Assembly: GCF_009498525.1 (NCBI RefSeq)
Contig: NZ_QSNT01000001.1
Location: 1,201,083 to 1,265,082 of the forward strand
DNA: 64,000 bases
Source of the DNA: Rhizobium sp. ICMP 5592
GTDB taxonomy: Bacteria; Pseudomonadota; Alphaproteobacteria; Rhizobiales; Rhizobiaceae
Reading direction: 5' to 3'
Both the position numbers and the translations under genes were made by a program. Shown here piece after piece: positions 1 to 7,678 of the stretch. Position 1 is the first letter of the stretch. Every line of letters starts with the position of its first letter. The notes beneath the pieces are model-generated. The model did no database searches. It saw nothing but the letters and a program-made list of their open reading frames with translations, and had not been told where the DNA came from.

Positions 1-171
1 CAGCAGACCACGCTGCGCGTGATGGCGAAACAGGCGCTTGCCGTACCCTCGGCGCTGGCGCTTTGGCAGGCCAGCAAGGCAAAGCCGCAGCTCAGCACCG
101 ACGCGGCCCTTGCCGGTCGCAAGGAACGCTTCATGTCGGTGATTGAAGGTGTGCGGCGCGACTACATCTGA
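1..171 (+). CDS. C-terminal end of an unidentified protein (cut by window edge)
   Basis: An open frame enters from the left edge and stops at TGA 169-171, giving the last 56 residues of a protein ending in GVRRDYI. The segment is alanine-, lysine- and arginine-rich with no membrane helix or motif I can name. It runs convergently toward exoU, leaving 14 bases between stop codons. Its place beside exoU suggests another succinoglycan gene, perhaps one of the exo glycosyltransferases, but too little is present to identify it. The reading frame has the same third-position GC bias as its neighbours, so I take it as real coding sequence. Confidence 0.65.
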   Translation, partial: QQTTLRVMAKQALAVPSALALWQASKAKPQLSTDAALAGRKERFMSVIEGVRRDYI

Positions 172-185
172 CGCGCCTATAAATA

Positions 186-1208
186 TTATTCGGGAACGGC
201 CTGCAGGAGATAGCGCAGGCCGTTTGCGCCCGAATGGGCGATTGGCGCACTGCCGCCCTTGCGAAAACGCTCGGTCTTGTCGGCGAAAATACCGCCGGCT
301 ATGGCCGGGATAGCGGCAGGCTTGCCCAGGGCGTAGGAGGCCGCTGCCCCCATGCCCGATTGCGATTTGATATCGAGAAAATGCCGTAGCTCATAGCGGC
401 CGCGAATATGCTGCTCGTGGCGGCGGATGGCCGCCGCGTCGGTTGGTGAAAGGCCGCCGGCCGCGAGAATCGCGCGGTCGGCCTCATAAAGCCGCCGCAG
501 GTCGTCGGTGCGATGCCGGCCGCTCAGGGAATTGCTGCGCACCACGGCGCCATAGCCGCAGCTATGAATGATCTTGTAGCGCGCGGCCTTGGCAAGCGCC
601 CGGACATAGAGGTCGTAATCCTCGCCAAGACGCAGTGCCTCGTCGTAGCGCAGCCCGTGCTTATCCAGAAACGATCGGCGCATCAACGGCTTCAGGAAGC
701 CGATCTCGCCGCGCCGGACGCCGCGCTTGGAAATATTGCCCTCGACAAAGGCGACCAGGTCCAGGAAGCGCGGCTTCGGATCGAAATGGTCGAGCATGGT
801 ATAGGCAGTCGGAACCGTGTCGGCGTCGACGAAGGCGATGTTGTCGGCGACGAAATCCCAATCGCTGCCGGCGAGCAGCGGCTTGAAGCGCCCCGGAAAA
901 AAGAAATCATCGGCATCGAGGATACTGATCAGCGGCGCGCGCGAAATCTCGATCGCGTGATTGCGTGCGGCAGCCGGGCCGCGATTTTTCTCGAATTCCT
1001 GGATGATCAGCCGGCCGCTGCCATCACCGGCTTGACGCGCTGCGGCAGCCGTGCCGTCGGTCGAACCATCGTCGATGACGACGACCTCGGCGACTTCCGG
1101 CTCGCGCAAAGCCGAGGCCACGGCGAGACCGATGGTATCGCTGGCATTTTTCGCGGCAATGATTACGCAGACATTGTTTTCGGCACTGTCGATCAAGTCA
1201 GCCTCCAT
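186..1208 (-). CDS. exoU: Family 2 glycosyltransferase, ExoU-like (succinoglycan side-chain glucosyltransferase)
   Basis: This 340-residue protein has a GT-A fold N-terminus: VCVIIAAKN at residues 13-20, the nucleotide-binding DDGS at 46-49, NRGPAAARN at 75-83 and the metal-binding DADD at 98-101. No transmembrane helix is evident, as expected for a cytoplasmic-face enzyme that adds a glucose from UDP-glucose to the lipid-linked succinoglycan repeat. Assignment to ExoU rests on sequence character and on position: in S. meliloti exoU lies immediately beside exoX and exoY, as here. Another exo glucosyltransferase (ExoW, ExoO) is the main alternative. The ATG at 1206-1208 is the first start and lies about 370 bases downstream of exoX, so the two may be separately transcribed. 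Confidence 0.8.
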   Translation of the reverse strand: MEADLIDSAENNVCVIIAAKNASDTIGLAVASALREPEVAEVVVIDDGSTDGTAAAARQAGDGSGRLIIQEFEKNRGPAAARNHAIEISRAPLISILDADDFFFPGRFKPLLAGSDWDFVADNIAFVDADTVPTAYTMLDHFDPKPRFLDLVAFVEGNISKRGVRRGEIGFLKPLMRRSFLDKHGLRYDEALRLGEDYDLYVRALAKAARYKIIHSCGYGAVVRSNSLSGRHRTDDLRRLYEADRAILAAGGLSPTDAAAIRRHEQHIRGRYELRHFLDIKSQSGMGAAASYALGKPAAIPAIAGGIFADKTERFRKGGSAPIAHSGANGLRYLLQAVPE

Positions 1209-1285
1209 GGTTCTGTTGGAGACTTAGGACGACAATCGCCATCCGGCAACCGCATGGTCACCAAAAGATGCGCCGAGCGGCGGCG

Positions 1286-1576
1286 TTAGGGATTGAAGGG
1301 TTCGGAACGATTGAGGTTTGCAGCGGGCAGGCCGCTAACCTTGTCACCTTCACGCGTCGGCATTGCAGCCGAGCCTTCATTCAACAACGCATGTCTCGCA
1401 TTGCGTTCTTTCCACACCAGGAAAAGAACGCCCGCAAAGTAACCGATCTGTAATAGGACCGCGCAAATCGCAGTTTCGATCAAAGTGATCGAAAGTGAAT
1501 GCGTCAGGAAATAAGTCGCAATGGCGAATACGGCCAGCGTGCCCGCCATGCTGATGAAGACGCGAGGTGCATACAT
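1286..1576 (-). CDS. exoX: Exopolysaccharide production repressor, ExoX family small membrane protein
   Basis: The 96-residue protein has two hydrophobic helices (about residues 8-28 and 33-54), then a basic stretch VWKERNARH and a polar tail. Size, topology and position directly upstream of and divergent from exoY match ExoX/PsiA, a small inner-membrane repressor that lowers succinoglycan synthesis post-translationally, probably by acting on ExoY. Two ATGs lie close together, at 1582 and 1576. The GGAGG in the complement of about 1585-1590 is only 2 bases from the first but 8 from the second, so I choose 1576. The ratio of ExoX to ExoY is known to set exopolysaccharide output, so the shared upstream region 1577-2317 is probably where both are controlled. 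Confidence 0.8.
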   Translation of the reverse strand: MYAPRVFISMAGTLAVFAIATYFLTHSLSITLIETAICAVLLQIGYFAGVLFLVWKERNARHALLNEGSAAMPTREGDKVSGLPAANLNRSEPFNP

Positions 1577-1842
1577 GGACATTACCTCCCCCCCACGAAT
1601 ATCTGAATAAAAGTAATCAAGGTCTTGCCTCCCTCAGTAGACCCAGAACTTAAATATATTTTATGATTCATTTAGATTCAACCAAGCGACGACAATGCGT
1701 TACGAATTGATACGGATCCTAAGTCGCGCTCGTTAAAACTACCCCTCCACAATGAGTACAATTGCATTCATTATCTTTTTTCTCCTCCTGGTGCGCCCTC
1801 AAAAGTTGTTCGCAAAAAATTCACATACAATTTCGCACTGTT

Positions 1843-1863
1843 AATCGATTAGTGCGATCGATT
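1843..1863. promoter_or_regulatory. Inverted repeat, 7-base arms, 7-base spacer (possible operator)
   Basis: AATCGAT (1843-1849) and ATCGATT (1857-1863) are perfect reverse complements around TAGTGCG. It lies in the AT-rich exoX-exoY region, centred 86 bases upstream of a second element with the same spacer length. A dimeric DNA-binding protein is the simplest reading; the protein is unknown. Confidence 0.45.
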
Positions 1864-1925
1864 CAGATTTTAAACAATTCAATCAACTTTTATTACAAAG
1901 TCCGGTCGCAGTCCCGATCGTTATG

Positions 1926-1952
1926 TGCATTGCAATATCTTGTTGCAATGCA
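1926..1952. promoter_or_regulatory. Perfect 27-base inverted repeat, 10-base arms (possible operator)
   Basis: TGCATTGCAA (1926-1935) and TTGCAATGCA (1943-1952) are exact reverse complements separated by TATCTTG. The motif TGCAATAT also recurs directly at 1931-1938 and 1950-1956. No T-run follows on either strand, so it does not look like a terminator. It sits about 370 bases upstream of the exoY start, where an operator or activator site is expected. Confidence 0.5.
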
Positions 1953-2317
1953 ATATTTTCAATTGGGAATCAGGATTTTTTTGGGGTAATCAAGATATGT
2001 TGAGATTTAATTCGAAGAGATTAGCGGGAAATATCCTAAGATTATGACTTTAACATTAAGATATACTGTACTGTGAAGCGCAAGGTACGAATTAATTTTG
2101 AATTTATACTTTATGTAAACTGAAGGTTCGTGGAATTTTGGGTAGCTGAACCTGGGGTTTCGATCATGTTGGCGGTAGAGCCGTAGCCTGAATCGGCATT
2201 GCCATAAAAATTTGGCTTAAAAAATCCTAATCCCATCCTACACTCCTCGCTGCACTGCACTAACTACGCGTCCGAGACATTTCCGACCAATTCGCCAACA
2301 TGAATGGAGTCATCTCT

Positions 2318-2998
2318 ATGAAGTCTGCGACGAGATCGGCCACATCGGCTTTTTTCAGCGCTACGGAAAGCGACGTCTTTCCGCCAACGGGTGGAATCCT
2401 CAAGAGGGGATTCGACGTTACAGCCGCCCTGATGGGGCTGATCCTCATCAGCCCCCTCTTCCTGATGCTCATGCTCCTGGTGAAGCTTTCGGACCGGGGC
2501 CCTATCTTTTATGGCCATCGCCGCATCGGTCATAACGGCAAGACCTTCGGCTGCCTGAAGTTCCGTACCATGGTCGTCGACGGCGACAGGGTGCTGCAGG
2601 CCTATCTGCAGGCCAATCCCCGGGCGATGGACGAATGGCGTGCAACGCGCAAACTGCAAAACGACCCCCGCGTCACCCTCGTCGGCGCGGTGCTTCGTAA
2701 ACTGAGCCTTGATGAACTGCCGCAGCTCATCAATATCATCCGCGGCGAAATGAGTGTCGTCGGCCCCCGCCCTGTCGTCGAGGACGAGCTCGAGCGCTAC
2801 GAAACCTCCGCGATCTACTACCTCCAGTCTCGCCCCGGCCTGACGGGTCTGTGGCAGGTCAGCGGCCGCAACGACGTTTCCTATGAAAGCCGCGTGGCCT
2901 TCGATACGCATTATGTCAAAAACTGGTCACTCAGCAGCGACATGATGATTATCGCCAAAACAATTCCGGCGGTTTGCCTTTCGCGCGGCAGCTACTGA
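2318..2998 (+). CDS. exoY: Undecaprenyl-phosphate galactose phosphotransferase ExoY
   Basis: ExoY moves galactose-1-phosphate from UDP-galactose to undecaprenyl phosphate, the first step of succinoglycan repeat synthesis at the inner membrane. The 226-residue protein has one membrane segment (about 33-56), KFRTM at 81-85 and the family signature DELPQL at 132-137 followed by VGPRP, as in bacterial sugar transferases (WbaP/PssA). An upstream in-frame ATG exists at 2300. The start at 2318 is preferred because GGAG lies 8 bases before it and the resulting N-terminus MKSATRS and length match S. meliloti ExoY as I recall it. It heads the exoY-exoF-exoQ-exoZ operon and is the expected target of ExoX. 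Confidence 0.92.
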   Translation: MKSATRSATSAFFSATESDVFPPTGGILKRGFDVTAALMGLILISPLFLMLMLLVKLSDRGPIFYGHRRIGHNGKTFGCLKFRTMVVDGDRVLQAYLQANPRAMDEWRATRKLQNDPRVTLVGAVLRKLSLDELPQLINIIRGEMSVVGPRPVVEDELERYETSAIYYLQSRPGLTGLWQVSGRNDVSYESRVAFDTHYVKNWSLSSDMMIIAKTIPAVCLSRGSY

Positions 2999-3081
2999 CG
3001 ACGAAGCAGATACCGCGGGGAAGGTTCCTGCGGTTTCCCTGCGCATGCGGGGCTGCGATCTAATAACAGGGAAGATCCTGC

Positions 3082-4356
3082 ATGATTGAAATTAAGCCTT
3101 CTGGTAGGCTCGTTGGTGCAACTACACCTTTTCGTTGTGCCGCTCTCGTCCTCTTCAGCCTCTGCGTGGCATCAGGCAGTGCCCGCGCCGATAGCCTTCC
3201 CGGATATCACCTGGGCGTCATGGACAAACTGAGCATTCGTGTCGCCGAATGGCAGACGGCAGAAGGCACGATCCGCGACTGGTCGGTGGTGTCGGGTGAT
3301 TATACGGTCGGTCCCTCCGGCTCGGTTTCCATTCCTTTCATCGGGGACATGCCGGCCGCCGGCAAGACGACGGATGAGATCGCCGAAGCGATCGGCCTCG
3401 GATTGCAGAAGCAGTTCGGTTTGCGCGACCGGCCCTCGGCTTCTGTGGAGCTTTCGCAGTTCCGGCCGATTTATCTCTCCGGTGAGGTCCAGAACCCGGG
3501 TTCATATCCTTTTGTGCCTAATCTGACCGTTCTGAAGGCGGTGAGCCTGGGCGGCGGCATGCACCGCGCCGAGGCCGGCCAGCGGTTTGCGCGCGATTTC
3601 ATCAATGCCAAGGGCGATGCGGTCGTCCTCATGGCCGAACGTGGCCGGTTGCTCATGCGCCAAGCACGTCTTTTGGCCGAAGTTGCCGGCAAGGATCAGA
3701 TTGATATTGCTCCGGACCTTCAAAAGCTGCCGCAATCGGCCGACCTGCTTGCCAGCGAAGAGGCCCTGATGAAGACGCGTAGCGTGCGTATGAAAACGCA
3801 GTTGCAGGCCTTGGCGGATCTCAAGGTGCTGTTGCAAAGCGAAGTCGAGGCGCTGGCGAAGAAGACCGATACGCTCAGCCGCCAGCTCGATCTCGCCAAG
3901 GCGGACCGCGACAAGGTCGAGAGCCTGGCGGAACGGGGACTGGAACTTGCCTCGCGCAGGATTTCGGCCGAACAGCGCGCGTCCGACGTCGAGACCAACC
4001 TCCTGGATACCGACACGGCATCGCTGAACGCCAAGCAGAGCATCAGCAAGGCGACCCAGGATGAGAATACGGTGCGCAACGATTGGCAGAATTCGCTCGC
4101 GCAGGATCTGCAGGACACCGACACCCAGTTGGAAACTCTGCAGCTGAAGCTCTCCACCAGCCAGGCGTTGATGCAGGAGGCGGTCGCGCAATCGGCCGAC
4201 GCCAGTAATATCGATGCCGGCGGGCAGGGCGTGAACGTCGTCTATACCATCATACGGGATGAGAATGGTCAGGCGAAGGAAATTCCGGCCCAGGAGAATA
4301 CCCTGGTCCTGCCCGGTGATCTCATCAAGGTGAGTGCCGGTCTAGCCATGCGATAA
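3082..4356 (+). CDS. exoF: Outer-membrane/periplasmic polysaccharide export protein ExoF
   Basis: The 424-residue protein begins with a signal peptide (hydrophobic core about 19-32, ending SARA/D). It continues into a polysaccharide-export domain with a YHLGVMDKLSIRV motif, a SLBB-like segment (YLSGEVQNPGSYPF, about 133-146) and a long heptad-rich region at about 240-360 that should form coiled coils. ExoF belongs to the OPX family and is needed for succinoglycan assembly and export together with ExoY and ExoQ. AGGGAAG precedes the ATG. The gene starts 83 bases after exoY and ends 9 bases before exoQ, whose AAGGAG overlaps the exoF stop, so translation is probably coupled. Confidence 0.9.
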   Translation: MIEIKPSGRLVGATTPFRCAALVLFSLCVASGSARADSLPGYHLGVMDKLSIRVAEWQTAEGTIRDWSVVSGDYTVGPSGSVSIPFIGDMPAAGKTTDEIAEAIGLGLQKQFGLRDRPSASVELSQFRPIYLSGEVQNPGSYPFVPNLTVLKAVSLGGGMHRAEAGQRFARDFINAKGDAVVLMAERGRLLMRQARLLAEVAGKDQIDIAPDLQKLPQSADLLASEEALMKTRSVRMKTQLQALADLKVLLQSEVEALAKKTDTLSRQLDLAKADRDKVESLAERGLELASRRISAEQRASDVETNLLDTDTASLNAKQSISKATQDENTVRNDWQNSLAQDLQDTDTQLETLQLKLSTSQALMQEAVAQSADASNIDAGGQGVNVVYTIIRDENGQAKEIPAQENTLVLPGDLIKVSAGLAMR

Positions 4357-4365
4357 GGAGAGTCG

Positions 4366-5658
4366 ATGCGGATCCGCAAATCGACCTTTATTCATCCGGG
4401 CAGCAACGCCACCTATGGCATGGTGGCGATTGCGCTTTCTTTCTTTGCCTTCGCCTATTCCTCCCGCTTCGGGCAGGCTGCCATTCTCGTCTACTACGCC
4501 CTGTGGTTTCCACTGGTGCTGATGGATTATCGACGCGTGCTTGGCAGCTACTCAAAACAGCTCTGGATCTTTGCATTCGGCGTTTTCACCTGTCTCTCCA
4601 TCTTCTGGTCGGTGGTGCCTCCTGTAACTGCCCGCGCCGCAATCCAGTATATGACGCATATCATCTGCGCGCTGATCGCTGTGCGTACGCTCGATATCCG
4701 CACATTGACGCGCGGCGCCATTGCCGGCACGAGTATCGTGCTGCTCTATTCGCTGCTGTTCGGCTATTATGCCCTCGATGCGATCGACGGTACCTATAGC
4801 TTCGTCGGGGCCTTCGATTCGAAGAACCAGCTCGGCTTCTATGCTTCGCTCGGGATCTATTTCGCTTTCGCCGCTGTTTTCATCCTTGGCGAGCGCCGTA
4901 TCTGGCTGCTTGGCGCGGGCGTCGTCGGCCTCATGGCTGCCTACTGTCTCCTTGCCTCGCAATCGGCGACGTCGGTGCTGGTCACCGGGCTGGTCGTGAT
5001 GCTCAGCATCGGCATGCGCGTCATCCTGTTCCTGTCGCCGCGACAGCGCAAGAAGCTGTTTGCCACCGCGGCCATATCCGGGGTTATTCTCGTCGTTGCC
5101 GGCGTCTATCTCGGCGCTGTCGATCTTGTCCTCGGCGCCTTCGGCAAGGACTCGACGCTGACCGGCCGCACCTATCTCTGGCAACAGGGAATAGCCGCCG
5201 CCACGCTGCATCCCTTCTTCGGGATCGGCTATCAGGCCTATTGGGTACAAGGCTTCTCCGAGCCGGAACGCCTGTGGGAAGAATTCTACATCACCTCCCG
5301 CGCCGGCTTCCATTTCCACAATACCTTCATCGAAACGACGGTCGAAACCGGCCTGATCGGCGTCTTTCTACTGGTGTCCATATTGCTGACGGCGGTTATC
5401 GGTCACCTCAAACGCTTTCTCAACGATCTCAGAAACGATGAATCCTATGTTCTGTTCGGTGTGGCGACGTTGCTTTTGATCCGCGCCTTCGTCGAGATCG
5501 ACATTCTCAACCCCTACCAGGTCGGTTCGTTCCTGCTGTACTTCATAGCGGGAAAGCTAACGATGAAGGCGCAAGTGCTACGCGTGGCTCCGCTCGTCTC
5601 TGACGATCGGATGGAGCTTGGGCCGCCTGTAAACTGGGAAGCTCAGGTCAGCAGATGA
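4366..5658 (+). CDS. exoQ: Succinoglycan polymerase-type membrane protein ExoQ (Wzy/O-antigen ligase family)
   Basis: A 430-residue integral membrane protein with roughly ten to twelve hydrophobic helices. A large polar loop at about 265-315 contains GRTYLWQQG and RAGFHFHNTFIE. This loop, with HNTFIE near its end, is typical of the Wzy_C/O-antigen ligase superfamily. In S. meliloti ExoQ is required for polymerising octasaccharide repeats into high-molecular-weight succinoglycan. The ATG at 4366 follows AAGGAG. The stop overlaps the exoZ start in ATGA. Confidence 0.9.
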   Translation: MRIRKSTFIHPGSNATYGMVAIALSFFAFAYSSRFGQAAILVYYALWFPLVLMDYRRVLGSYSKQLWIFAFGVFTCLSIFWSVVPPVTARAAIQYMTHIICALIAVRTLDIRTLTRGAIAGTSIVLLYSLLFGYYALDAIDGTYSFVGAFDSKNQLGFYASLGIYFAFAAVFILGERRIWLLGAGVVGLMAAYCLLASQSATSVLVTGLVVMLSIGMRVILFLSPRQRKKLFATAAISGVILVVAGVYLGAVDLVLGAFGKDSTLTGRTYLWQQGIAAATLHPFFGIGYQAYWVQGFSEPERLWEEFYITSRAGFHFHNTFIETTVETGLIGVFLLVSILLTAVIGHLKRFLNDLRNDESYVLFGVATLLLIRAFVEIDILNPYQVGSFLLYFIAGKLTMKAQVLRVAPLVSDDRMELGPPVNWEAQVSR

Positions 5659-6656
5659 AAACTCTTTATAGCATCCAATATCTTCGCGCCGTCGCGGCGC
5701 TCGCGGTTGTCCTTTTCCATGCGGCGGAGCGCAGCGGCGGCCATTTCCAGATCGGCGCGGCCGGTGTCGACGTCTTCTTCGTCATCAGCGGCTTCATCAT
5801 GTGGACGATAAGCGAGCGCCGGCCCGTAACGCCCTGGCGGTTCCTGTTCGATCGCCTTCAGCGCATCGCGCCGTCCTACTGGATCGTTACCGCCATCATG
5901 ATCGCGGGGGCCGTCGCCGGTCTGTTTCCGAACATGAAGCTGACGACCGGCCATATTCTTGGCTCGATGATTTTCATCCCGGAGCGCTCACCGAGCAATG
6001 GCATGATCTGGCCGGTGCTGGTGCAGGGATGGACACTGAACTACGAGATGTTCTTCTATGCTATATTCGGTGCAGCATTGCTCCTGTCGCGTCGCATACG
6101 GCTCTTCAGCATAGCCAGCGTCTTCGCTGCCTTCGTCATTGCCGGCGTCATCTTCAGCCCGCAATCACCGTTGCTCCTCACTTACACGCGGCCGATCATT
6201 CTGGAGTTTGTCGTAGGCATCCTCCTTGCCGAGCTATGGCTGTCCGGGACAATACCGAAGGCCGGCCTGGGGCTTGCCCTGATCGTCGCCGCTCTTTCGG
6301 GTTTTGCCGCTATCCAGCTGCTGCATCTCGAATTCAACGAACTGAACTGCGGACCGCTCGCGATGGCGTTGGTGCTCGGTACGGTATCGCTGGAGCGAAG
6401 CGGAAAGCTGCCTGATATTCCGCCGCTCACCTATCTCGGCAACGCCTCCTATTCGATCTATCTCTGGCACACGCTGGCGATTTCGGTGGTGATGAAATTG
6501 ATGGCGCACACGGAGCTACCCTCCGATGTCGCAACATTCATCTGTCTCGTCTCAGGGGTGCTGCTCGGTATTTGCGCCTATGAACTGGTCGAAAAGCCGC
6601 TGCGCAATCTTTTGAAGAACCTGAGTTGGCAAAGATCGCGCCCTTCGCCGGCGTGA
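5655..6656 (+). CDS. exoZ: Membrane acyltransferase ExoZ (succinoglycan acetyltransferase)
   Basis: The 333-residue acyltransferase-3 family protein has about ten membrane helices. The N-terminal YLRAVAALAVVLFHAAE carries the conserved R and H of the family, and FVISGFIM follows near residues 36-43. ExoZ adds the O-acetyl group to one glucose of the succinoglycan repeat, acting on the lipid-linked unit in the inner membrane. Its ATG at 5655 overlaps the exoQ stop by 4 bases. It is the last gene of the operon here: exoB, next in S. meliloti, is missing, and the following gene is convergent, starting 16 bases beyond the stop. Confidence 0.88.
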   Translation: MKTLYSIQYLRAVAALAVVLFHAAERSGGHFQIGAAGVDVFFVISGFIMWTISERRPVTPWRFLFDRLQRIAPSYWIVTAIMIAGAVAGLFPNMKLTTGHILGSMIFIPERSPSNGMIWPVLVQGWTLNYEMFFYAIFGAALLLSRRIRLFSIASVFAAFVIAGVIFSPQSPLLLTYTRPIILEFVVGILLAELWLSGTIPKAGLGLALIVAALSGFAAIQLLHLEFNELNCGPLAMALVLGTVSLERSGKLPDIPPLTYLGNASYSIYLWHTLAISVVMKLMAHTELPSDVATFICLVSGVLLGICAYELVEKPLRNLLKNLSWQRSRPSPA

Positions 6657-6672
6657 TCTTTGCCAGAAGTTC

Positions 6673-7644
6673 TCAGAGACGCCGGCGGCGCAACTGGTCG
6701 AAATAGACGATCACGATGATCAGCACGCCGGTGATGATGCGCTGCCAGAAGGAGTTGAGGTTCAGGAGATTTGCGCCGTTGTTGATGGTCGCCAGAATGA
6801 AGGCGCCGATCAGCGGGCCGTAGACCGAGCCGACAGCACCGAAAAGGCTGGTACCACCGATGACGGAGGAGGCGATCGCCTGCAATTCCCAGCCATCTGC
6901 CTGGGTCGCATTGCCAATGGCGATGCGCGAAGCCAGCAGGACGCCGACGAAGGCCGCGCAGGTGCCTGACAGGATATAGGCGAGGTAGATCATCCAGGTG
7001 ACATTGACGCCGGAGAGTCGTGCCGCTTCGCGGTTGGAGCCGACGGCGAAGAGATAGCGGCCCCAGCGGCTCAAATGCAGGAAGATGAACGCTGGTATCG
7101 CCACCACGATCACCATCCAGAACAGGCTCGGAATTCCCAGGAAGTCGGAGACGGCGAAATTGGTGAAGTCGTCATTGACAATATTGATGGTCGAACCGTT
7201 GGTGATCAGCAACCCGATGCCGCGCAGCGATGTCAGCGTCGCCAGCGTGATGATGAAGGGTGGCAGACCCATGCGGACGATGCCGAAGCCGTGGAATGCG
7301 CCGATCAGCACGCCGAAGGCCAAAGTGATGAGAATGGCAGCCCAGACCGGAACGCCGGCCTGCAGCAGCCAGGCGATGATGACGGTGCAGAAGCCGACGA
7401 TGGCGCCGACGGAGAGGTCGATGCCTGCCGTGATGATGACGAAGGTCTGGCCGAGAGCAAGGATCGCCGTCATCGAGCCCTGACGCATCAGGTTGGTGAT
7501 GTTGAGCGGCGTCCAGAATTTATCGGTCCAGAAGCCTAAAAGTACCCAGAGAGCGAGAAGGAGCAGGATCAGCGTCAAGCTGAAGAAGATGCTCATCTTT
7601 CGCCCAGGCACGATGGCGGGACCTTCTGTGGTGTTTGTGGCCAT
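6673..7644 (-). CDS. Sugar ABC importer permease, RbsC family
   Basis: A 323-residue inner-membrane protein with eight to ten helices and the BPD_transp_2 pattern: LALGQTFVIITAGIDLSVG near residue 60 and a late region with GTSLFGAVGSVYG. It forms the channel with the ATPase at 7679-9229 and the binding protein at 9332-10321. The gene lies last in that transporter unit, 34 bases after the ATPase gene, and is convergent with exoZ. RbsC-type systems carry pentoses, hexoses or deoxysugars; the substrate cannot be read from the permease. Neighbouring enzymes point to an aldose or a sugar acid. Confidence 0.9.
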   Translation of the reverse strand: MATNTTEGPAIVPGRKMSIFFSLTLILLLLALWVLLGFWTDKFWTPLNITNLMRQGSMTAILALGQTFVIITAGIDLSVGAIVGFCTVIIAWLLQAGVPVWAAILITLAFGVLIGAFHGFGIVRMGLPPFIITLATLTSLRGIGLLITNGSTINIVNDDFTNFAVSDFLGIPSLFWMVIVVAIPAFIFLHLSRWGRYLFAVGSNREAARLSGVNVTWMIYLAYILSGTCAAFVGVLLASRIAIGNATQADGWELQAIASSVIGGTSLFGAVGSVYGPLIGAFILATINNGANLLNLNSFWQRIITGVLIIVIVYFDQLRRRRL

Positions 7645-7678
7645 TGTTCTGTCTCTCTGTTCCCGTTTTATTTATTGT

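Larger units (their letters stand above)
1577..2317. promoter_or_regulatory. AT-rich divergent control region between exoX and exoY
   Basis: About 740 bases without a convincing gene. It is markedly AT-rich against the GC-rich flanks, especially 1600-2130, with many A/T runs and TA steps. The only open frame, 1762-1989, has no ribosome binding site and no protein-like composition. Two inverted repeats with 7-base spacers lie at 1843-1863 and 1926-1952 and are listed separately. The exoY ribosome binding site GGAG is at 2306-2309. In S. meliloti the matching region holds several exoY promoters and is bound by MucR-type zinc-finger regulators, which favour AT-rich DNA. I cannot place transcription starts from sequence alone. 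Confidence 0.7.

Noticed and set aside
1762..1989. 75-codon frame in the AT-rich exoX-exoY region
   Set aside because: No ribosome binding site, unusual composition, and it overlaps the inverted repeats; best read as regulatory DNA.
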